Assembly (NCBI GenBank): GCA_963795775.1
Contig: CAWCJL010000002.1
Coordinates: forward strand, 1-64,000
From: CAWCJL01 sp963795775
Lineage (GTDB): Bacteria > Acidobacteriota > Terriglobia > Terriglobales > Acidobacteriaceae
Reading direction: 5' to 3'
Length of the DNA: 64,000 bases
The notes under the pieces are model-generated. The model had not been told where the DNA came from. It worked only from the letters and a program-made list of their open reading frames with translations, and ran no database searches. The position numbers and the translations under genes were made by a program. Below, in pieces: positions 58,416 to 64,000 of this stretch (position 1 is its first letter; the number at the start of each line of letters is the position of its first letter).

Positions 58416-59612
58416 ATGACGCAGGACCGGATCTACTTCTTCGATACAACACTCCGCGACGGGGAGCAGAGCCCCGGGTGCAGCATGACCATACCTGAAA
58501 AGCTCCGCATGGCCCACGCGCTGCAGGATCTCGGCGTGGACGTGCTCGAAGCGGGATTCGCCATCGCCTCTGAGGGCGACAGCGCGGCCATCGCGGCGGT
58601 CAGCCGGGAGGTGCGCGGACCGCGCATCTGCTCGCTCTCGCGGGCCCGGCGCGAAGACGTGATCCGCGCAGCCCAGGCGCTCGAACCGGCCCTGCGCGCG
58701 CGCATCCACGTATTTCTCGCCAGCTCCGACCTCCATCTCCAGTACAAGCTGAAGATCACGCGCAGCGAGGCGCTGACGCATGCGGCTGAAGCCGTGCGCC
58801 TGGCGCGCACCTACGTCGATGACGTCGAGTTCTCCCCGGAAGATGCCACCCGCAGCGACCCCGATTTCCTGGCCGAACTGGTGACCGTGGCCGTGCAGGC
58901 CGGAGCCACCGTGATCAACCTGCCGGATACTGTCGGCTACACGACGCCGGTGGAGTACGGCAACCTGTTCCGCGAGCTGCGCACCCGCGTTCCGGGTCTA
59001 GACGGGGTAACGCTTTCTTCGCACTGCCACAACGACCTCGGCATGGCCGTGGCGAATACGCTGGCCGCGGTAGAAGGCGGCGCGCGCCAGGTGGAATGCA
59101 CCATTAACGGCATCGGCGAGCGTGCCGGGAATGCGGCGCTCGAGGAGCTGGCCGCGGCCATGCTGGTACGGCGCGACAGGTTCCCACACGTATCCAATAT
59201 CGTTACAGAACAGCTTTACCCGGTCAGCCAGTTGCTGGCGGACACCATCAGCTTCGGCCCTTCGCCCAACAAGGCGGTGGTCGGCACGAATGCCTTCGCG
59301 CATGAAGCCGGCATCCACCAGCACGGCGTGCTTGCCAACCCGCTGTGTTACGAGATCATGACGCCGGCCTCGGTCGGCGTACCCAGCAACAATATGGTGC
59401 TGGGCAAGCACTCCGGCCGGCACGCGCTGGCGCACCGGCTCCGGGAACTCGGCTATGTGCTCGAGCCCGCAGAGCTGGAGCAGACCTATCACCGCTTCAC
59501 CGAGCTCGCCGACCGCAAGAAGGCGGTCTACGATCAGGATTTGATCGCTCTTCTGGCCGCGCGCACGCAAACGGCGCAGCCCTCTCCCACAGCATTCGCC
59601 CATGCGGTATAG
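58416..59612 (+). CDS. leuA: 2-isopropylmalate synthase, short form
   Basis: First committed step of leucine synthesis: 2-ketoisovalerate plus acetyl-CoA. 398 residues. Catalytic barrel motifs: FFDTTLRDGEQSPGCSM (Asp10 metal ligand, Arg14), DDVEFSPEDATRSDPDFL, INLPDTVGYTTPVEYG, LSSHCHNDLGMAVANTLAAVEGGARQVECTINGIGERAGNAALEE (metal His pair), and the subdomain NKAVVGTNAFAHEAGIHQHGV, MVLGKHSGRHAL. Ordinary LeuA is about 500 residues or more with a C-terminal regulatory domain binding leucine; this protein stops at the linker subdomain and lacks that domain, as homocitrate synthases do. Its place before leuB supports LeuA. Without the domain, leucine feedback would be absent or exerted elsewhere. 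ATG 58416 follows TCTGGAGGAA-type sequence upstream (GGAGGA). Confidence 0.88.
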   Translation: MTQDRIYFFDTTLRDGEQSPGCSMTIPEKLRMAHALQDLGVDVLEAGFAIASEGDSAAIAAVSREVRGPRICSLSRARREDVIRAAQALEPALRARIHVFLASSDLHLQYKLKITRSEALTHAAEAVRLARTYVDDVEFSPEDATRSDPDFLAELVTVAVQAGATVINLPDTVGYTTPVEYGNLFRELRTRVPGLDGVTLSSHCHNDLGMAVANTLAAVEGGARQVECTINGIGERAGNAALEELAAAMLVRRDRFPHVSNIVTEQLYPVSQLLADTISFGPSPNKAVVGTNAFAHEAGIHQHGVLANPLCYEIMTPASVGVPSNNMVLGKHSGRHALAHRLRELGYVLEPAELEQTYHRFTELADRKKAVYDQDLIALLAARTQTAQPSPTAFAHAV

Positions 59613-59633
59613 CCCAGGCTTTTCCCAGGAGAA

Positions 59634-60752
59634 ATGGTTCGCATGCAGCTGAAGATCCTTGTCGTAGCCGGTGATGGCATTGGCCCGGAAGTGACGCGGG
59701 AAGCCGTGGAAGTGCTCCGGTGCGTTGCGGAGTTGGGCGGCCACACCTTCCAGTTCACGGAAGAGCTCATCGGCGGCGCTGCCATTCGCGCAGAAGGTAC
59801 ACCCCTGCCCCGGCGCACCCTGGAGGCCGCGCTGAAGAGCGACGCGGTGCTGTTGGGAGCCGTGGGCGGCAACGAGTTCAACAGCCTACCTCCGGACCGG
59901 CGGCCGGAAGCCGGGCTGCTGCAGCTTCGCAAGGCGCTCGGCGGCTTTGCCAATCTGCGGCCCGCCTTCGCCTTCCCTGCCCTGTCCGCCAACTCGCCTC
60001 TGCGGCCGGAAGTGACGGACGGCGCCGACATCCTGTTTGTGCGCGAATTGCTCGGGGGCCTCTACTTCGGCGAGCCTCGCGCCTGGAAGCGCGACGAGAA
60101 TGCCGCGTGGAACACCATGCGCTACACGCGTGACGAGATCGTGCGCGTAGCGCGCATCGCCTTTGAACTCGCGGCCCGGCGCCGCGGCAAGCTCACCTCC
60201 GTTGACAAGGCCAACGTGCTCGAAGTCTCGCAGTTGTGGCGTGCCACGGTCACAGAATTGGCCGCACAGTATCCCCAGGTGACGCTCGATCACCAGTACG
60301 TGGACGCCTGCGCCATGCACCTGATGAACACGCCGCGCAACTTTGACGTGGTGCTGACGGAAAATCTCTTCGGCGACATCCTATCCGACGAGGCCGCGGT
60401 CATCACCGGCTCGCTCGGCATGCTGCCCTCGGCCACCATCGGTGGCCAGGTCAACCTGTACGAGCCGGTCCACGGCTCCGCGCCGGACATCGCCGGCAAG
60501 GGCATCGCCAACCCACTGGGTGCGATCCTGACCGCGGCCATGCTGCTTCGCTACTCCGGCCGTATGGAACAGGAAGCGGATGCGGTCGAAAGCGCGGTGC
60601 GCAAAGTGCTGGAAGCCGGGCACCGCACGGCGGACCTGGTGCGCGCCGGAACAGGACGCCCGGCGCCTACGTCTACGCAGCAGATGGGCCGGCTGGCACA
60701 CAGCGCGCTCACCGAGATCATTGACCGCCAGCAATCCATGCACGCGGTCTAG
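59634..60752 (+). CDS. leuB: 3-isopropylmalate dehydrogenase
   Basis: 372 residues, NAD-dependent oxidative decarboxylase forming 2-ketoisocaproate. ATG 59634 or 59643 (MQLKILVVAGDGIGPEV); AGGAGA lies just before. Motifs: VLLGAVGGNEFNSLPPDRRPEAGLLQLRKALGGFANLRPA (substrate arginines), VRELLGGLYFGEPRAW, RYTRDEIVRVARIAFELA, TSVDKANVLEVSQLWRATV, YVDACAMHLMNTPRNFDVVLTENLFGDILSDEAAVI (Asp metal ligands) and LYEPVHGSAPDIAGKGIANPLGAI. Length is normal. It lies 21 bases after leuA and 46 bases before leuC. Confidence 0.94.
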   Translation: MVRMQLKILVVAGDGIGPEVTREAVEVLRCVAELGGHTFQFTEELIGGAAIRAEGTPLPRRTLEAALKSDAVLLGAVGGNEFNSLPPDRRPEAGLLQLRKALGGFANLRPAFAFPALSANSPLRPEVTDGADILFVRELLGGLYFGEPRAWKRDENAAWNTMRYTRDEIVRVARIAFELAARRRGKLTSVDKANVLEVSQLWRATVTELAAQYPQVTLDHQYVDACAMHLMNTPRNFDVVLTENLFGDILSDEAAVITGSLGMLPSATIGGQVNLYEPVHGSAPDIAGKGIANPLGAILTAAMLLRYSGRMEQEADAVESAVRKVLEAGHRTADLVRAGTGRPAPTSTQQMGRLAHSALTEIIDRQQSMHAV

Positions 60753-60798
60753 CAAACGCACACACCAATCACCTTTGCTGAGGCGCTGAGAAGACCCG

Positions 60799-62257
60799 AT
60801 GTCGAAACCGCAAACGCTGTTTGAAAAAGTCTGGAACGCTCACCTGGTTGCTGAACCGGAGGGCGAGCCGGCTCTCCTGTATATCGATCTCCACCTGCTC
60901 CACGAGGTCACCTCGCCGCAGGCCTTTGACGGTCTGCGCTTGAGCGGCCGCACGGTGCGCCGGCCGGACCGCTGCGTGGCCACCGTGGACCACAACGTCC
61001 CCACCACGTCCAACCGCCTGGTCATTGCTGACGCCATCGCCGCAAAGCAGATCGATACGCTGCGCCGCAACTGCGCCGAGTTCGGCATCGAGCTCTTCGA
61101 CGTCACATCCCCGAAGCAGGGCATCGTCCACGTCATCGGCCCCGAGCAGGGCTTCACCAAGCCGGGCATGACGGTGGTCTGCGGCGATTCGCACACCTCC
61201 ACCCACGGCGCCTTCGGCGCGCTCGCCTTTGGCATCGGCACCTCCGAGGTGGAGCACGTGCTGGCCACCCAGTGCCTGCCGCAGAGCCGCCCCAAAACTT
61301 TCCGCATCTCCGTCGAGGGCGAGCTGCCCTACGGCGTAACCGCGAAAGATGTCGCGCTTGGCGTCATTGGCCACATCGGCACGGACGGCGCTACTGGCTG
61401 CGTGATCGAGTACGCGGGCTCCGCCATTCGCTCCCTTTCCATGGAAGGGCGCATGACGCTCTGCAACATGAGCATCGAGGCCGGTGCGCGCGCCGGTATG
61501 ATTGCGCCCGATGAAACCACCTTCGCCTACCTCCAGGGCCGTCCCGAGGTGCCCAAGGGGCAAGGCCTGGGACGACGCCGTCGCCTACTGGCGCACGCTG
61601 GCCACCGATCCCGGCGCGGTGTTTGACCGCGAACTCATCATCCCCGCCAGCGAGCTGGCGCCTTACGTCACCTGGGGCACCAGCCCGGGCATGGTCGCCT
61701 CTGTCACCGACACGGTGCCAAATCCCGCGAAGGTGCTGCACGAAGCCGACCGCCGCTCCATCGAGCGTGCGCTCGAGTACATGGCGCTCGAGGCCGGCGC
61801 CCCGCTCGAGCAGATCGCCATCGATCGCGTCTTCATCGGCTCCTGTACCAATGCCCGCATCGAGGACCTGCGCGCCGCCGCCCACGTCGTGGAGGGCTAC
61901 AGCGTGCATCCTGCCGTGCGCGCCATGGTGGTGCCCGGTTCGCAGCAGGTGAAGGCGCAGGCCGAAGCCGAAGGCCTCGACCGTGTCTTCCGCGCTGCCG
62001 GCTTTGACTGGCGCGAGCCCGGCTGCTCCATGTGCCTGGGCATGAACCCCGATATCCTGCAGCCCGGTGAGCGCTGCGCTTCCACCTCCAACCGCAACTT
62101 CGAAGGCCGCCAGGGCCGCGGCGGACGCACCCACCTGGTCAGCCCCGCCATGGCCGCAGCCGCCGCTGTCGCCGGCCACTTCACCGACGTGCGCCACTGG
62201 CAATTCAAGAACGACCACGACTCCGCCCCTGAATCTCTCGCCGAGGTAGTGCGCTAG
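60799..62257 (+). pseudogene. leuC: 3-isopropylmalate dehydratase large subunit, frameshifted
   Basis: Joined reading of about 485 residues matches LeuC of the aconitase family. Frame 1: MSKPQTLFEKVWNAHLV, DRCVATVDHNVPTTSN, VIGPEQGFTKPGMTVVCGDSHTSTHGAFGALAFGIGTSEVEHVLATQCL. The frame breaks at GGGG (61557-61560) where GGG is expected: removing one G gives RPEVPKGKAWDDAVAYW. Frame 2 then reads VFIGSCTNARIEDLRAAAHV, FDWREPGCSMCLGMNPDIL, ASTSNRNFEGRQGRGGRTHL, including the iron-sulfur cysteines. Unrepaired, translation ends at 61626 and both C-terminal cluster cysteines are lost. Every other gene of the operon is intact, so a homopolymer sequencing error is the likeliest cause. The product would pair with LeuD to convert 2- to 3-isopropylmalate. 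Confidence 0.88.
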
Positions 62258-62259
62258 CC

Positions 62260-62922
62260 ATGAAGCCTTTTCGCACCGTTCGCTCCCGCATTGCGCCGCT
62301 CGATCGCGCCAACGTGGACACCGACCAGATCATCCCCAAGCAGTTCCTCAAGCGTGTGGAGCGCACCGGCTACGGCGAGTTCCTGTTCTTCGACTGGCGC
62401 CGTCTTCAGTCCGGGGATAACGCCGGCGCGCCCGATCCCTCCTTCGTGCTCAACCGCCCGCAACACCAGGGCGCAGAGATCCTCGTAGCTGGCAAAAACT
62501 TCGGCTGCGGCTCCTCCCGCGAGCACGCCGCGTGGGCGCTGGGCGACTTCGGCTTCCGCTGCGTGATCGCCCCCAGCTTTGCCGATATCTTCTTTTCCAA
62601 CGCGCAAAAGAACGGCATCCTTCTGGTCACGCTTCCCGAACAGCAGGTAGAAGCGCTGCTCGCCCGCGCCGCGGAAACGCCCGACTACCAGCTCACCGTC
62701 TCGCTCGAAGAGCAGACCGTCAGTGACGACCAGGGCTTTCGTGCCGGCTTCACCATGGATCCCTTCCGCCGCTACTGCCTGATGGAAGGCCTGGACGACA
62801 TCGGTCTCACCCTGCGGCATAGCGATGCGCTCGATGCCTATGAAAAGCAACACGACCGCGCTGTCTGGGCCGCTCCGCGCCCCGAAGCCGCACCGGCAGC
62901 CGCTGCCCTGGAGACCCGCTGA
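62260..62922 (+). CDS. leuD: 3-isopropylmalate dehydratase small subunit
   Basis: 220 residues, ATG 62260, two bases after leuC. Small-subunit (swivel domain) motifs: SRIAPLDRANVDTDQIIPKQFLKRVERTGYG, FFDWRRLQSG, ILVAGKNFGCGSSREHAAWALGDFGFRCVIAPSFADIFFSNAQKNGILLV and GFRAGFTMDPFRRYCLMEGLDDI. It completes the LeuCD isomerase. Length (about 200) is normal, with a small Ala/Pro-rich tail. Its stop overlaps the ilvD start (TGATG at 62920-62924). Confidence 0.95.
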   Translation: MKPFRTVRSRIAPLDRANVDTDQIIPKQFLKRVERTGYGEFLFFDWRRLQSGDNAGAPDPSFVLNRPQHQGAEILVAGKNFGCGSSREHAAWALGDFGFRCVIAPSFADIFFSNAQKNGILLVTLPEQQVEALLARAAETPDYQLTVSLEEQTVSDDQGFRAGFTMDPFRRYCLMEGLDDIGLTLRHSDALDAYEKQHDRAVWAAPRPEAAPAAAALETR

Positions 62923-64000
62923 TGCCCCAAAATGACGGCAACCAGAACGGCGGCAACACCTCCGGCAGCAACGGCCACGGCACCAGTAGCAACGGCAGTG
63001 CCAAGCGCATCTCCGCCGCCCTCACCGAAGGCCCCAGCCGCGCCGGCGCGCGCGCCATGCTCCACGCCGTCGGCTACTCCCGCGAAGACCTCAGCAAGCC
63101 CATCATCGGCATTGCCAACACCTGGACCGAGATCGGCCCCTGCAACTACCACCTCCGCACCCTGTCTGAGGCCATCAAGCAAGGCGTCCGCGAAGCCGGC
63201 GGCACCCCCATGGAGTTCAACACGGTCACCATCAACGATGGCATCACCATGGGCACCCAGGGCATGAAGGCCTCCCTCGTCTCCCGCGAAGTCATCGCCG
63301 ACTCCGTCGAGCTCGTTGCCCGCGGCAACCAGTTCGATGGCCTCATTTGTATCGCCGGCTGTGACAAAAACATGCCCGGCACCATCATGGCCCTCGCTCG
63401 CCTCGACATCCCCGGCCTCATGCTCTACGGCGGCTCCATCGCACCCGGCGAGTTCCAGGGCAAGCCCGTCACCATCCAGGACGTCTACGAAGCCATCGGC
63501 ACCCATGCGCGTGGCGCGCTCTCCGATGAAGGCCTCGCCGACATCGAAGCCCATGCCTGCCCCGGCGCGGGCGCCTGCGGCGGCCAGTTCACCGCCAACA
63601 CCATGGCCATGGCCGGTGAATTTCTCGGCATCTCGCCCATGGGCCTCTCCGGCATCCCCGCGCTTTCTCCGCAGAAGCTCGCCTCCTGCCGCGAAGCCGG
63701 CGCGATGGTGATGGAGCTCGCGCGGCGCAATGTGCGGCCTTCGCAGATCCTCACCCGCGAAGCGCTCGAGAACGCCATCGCCGCCGTCGCCGCATCCGGC
63801 GGATCCACCAACGCCGTGCTCCACCTCATCGCCATCGCGCATGAGGCCGGCGTCGAGCTCACGGTGGACGACTTCGACCGCATCTCCGCCCGTACCCCGC
63901 TGCTCTGCGATCTCAAGCCCGGCGGCCGCTACTTCGCCACCGACTACCACGCAGCCGGCGGCAGCCGCCTGCTCGCGGCGCGCCTCCTCGAAGCCGGCCT
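62922..64000 (+). CDS. ilvD: dihydroxy-acid dehydratase, 3' end beyond window
   Basis: At least 359 residues of dihydroxy-acid dehydratase, cut by the window end. It converts 2,3-dihydroxy-isovalerate and -methylvalerate to the keto acids used for valine, leucine and isoleucine. After an unusual 25-residue Asn/Gly/Ser-rich N-terminus (MPQNDGNQNGGNTSG...), the family reads SRAGARAMLHAVGYSREDLSKPIIGIANTWTEIGPCN (first iron-sulfur Cys), CIAGCDKNMPG (second), GSIAPGEFQGKPVTIQDVYEAIGTHA, EAHACPGAGACGGQFTANTMAMAGEFLGI (third) and ASGGSTNAVLHLIAIAHEAGV. The ATG shares a base with the leuD stop, so it is translated with it. It is the last visible gene of the leu operon. Confidence 0.95.
   Translation, partial: MPQNDGNQNGGNTSGSNGHGTSSNGSAKRISAALTEGPSRAGARAMLHAVGYSREDLSKPIIGIANTWTEIGPCNYHLRTLSEAIKQGVREAGGTPMEFNTVTINDGITMGTQGMKASLVSREVIADSVELVARGNQFDGLICIAGCDKNMPGTIMALARLDIPGLMLYGGSIAPGEFQGKPVTIQDVYEAIGTHARGALSDEGLADIEAHACPGAGACGGQFTANTMAMAGEFLGISPMGLSGIPALSPQKLASCREAGAMVMELARRNVRPSQILTREALENAIAAVAASGGSTNAVLHLIAIAHEAGVELTVDDFDRISARTPLLCDLKPGGRYFATDYHAAGGSRLLAARLLEAG

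Noticed and set aside
62838..63950. Minus-strand frame over ilvD
   Set aside because: The plus strand encodes a clear dihydroxy-acid dehydratase; the antisense translation is Gly/Ala/Asp-rich low complexity.
1..64000. CRISPR array, tRNA, rRNA or insertion sequence
   Set aside because: No regularly spaced direct repeats, cloverleaf sequence, conserved rRNA block, transposase or integrase motif was seen by eye; tRNAscan and a repeat search would settle it.

Overview
This 64 kb, GC-rich window looks like chromosomal DNA from an acidobacterium, most likely class Terriglobia (Acidobacteriaceae-like). Supporting signs are a long Oar-type TonB-dependent receptor with an N-terminal carboxypeptidase-regulatory-like domain, several YVTN/lactonase beta-propeller lipoproteins, secreted M61, M13 and M48-like proteases, a TonB protein, a hybrid kinase, and one pair of the GTCATTCTGAGCGAAGCGAAG-type intergenic repeats often seen in such genomes. 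I see no tRNA, rRNA, CRISPR, transposase, integrase or phage gene. The assignment is inference from gene content; no database was searched.

Layout. 0-9.5 kb: a carbohydrate locus with a GH36-like alpha-galactosidase, a TPR protein, the TonB-dependent receptor and a glycogen-debranching-like glycoside hydrolase broken by a 4-bp duplication. 9.5-17.2 kb: a DUF892 ferritin-like protein with an acidic tail, KdsC-like phosphatase, a PagL-like outer-membrane protein, a creatininase-family protein, an ATP-grasp enzyme and a YihY/BrkB membrane protein. 17.2-21 kb: overlapping hemE-hemH-hemG, the last steps to haem; hemG appears to use a CTG start. 21-28.4 kb: a carotenoid cluster with two CrtI-family desaturases (the first frameshifted), an aldehyde dehydrogenase, an acyltransferase, a glycosyltransferase and a small secreted protein. 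This matches the tailoring set of staphyloxanthin-like C30 carotenoids, but no squalene/phytoene synthase is present. 28.5-42 kb: M61 peptidase, a hybrid kinase-CheY-Hpt-DUF2905 operon, a deoxyhypusine-synthase-like enzyme, S1/P1-type nuclease, nitronate monooxygenase, purine nucleoside phosphorylase and M13 peptidase. 42-50.4 kb: two tandem lactonase-like beta-propellers (second frameshifted), a membrane protein, a PNGase A-like protein, and an HxlR / DoxX / Asp-box propeller / MoaD-like gene row. 50.5-57.2 kb: J-domain protein, galE, TonB, a catalytically degenerate M48-like protein and two small outer-membrane barrels. 57.4-64 kb: a divergent LysR regulator and leuA-leuB-leuC-leuD-ilvD (ilvD runs off the end), for branched-chain amino acid synthesis.

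Four genes (7159-9466, 21145-22696, 43494-44778, 60799-62257) are each broken by a net +1 shift in otherwise intact coding sequence. One is leuC inside an otherwise complete operon, and two of the shifts fall in runs of G. Residual insertion errors in the assembly are a serious alternative to real gene decay.
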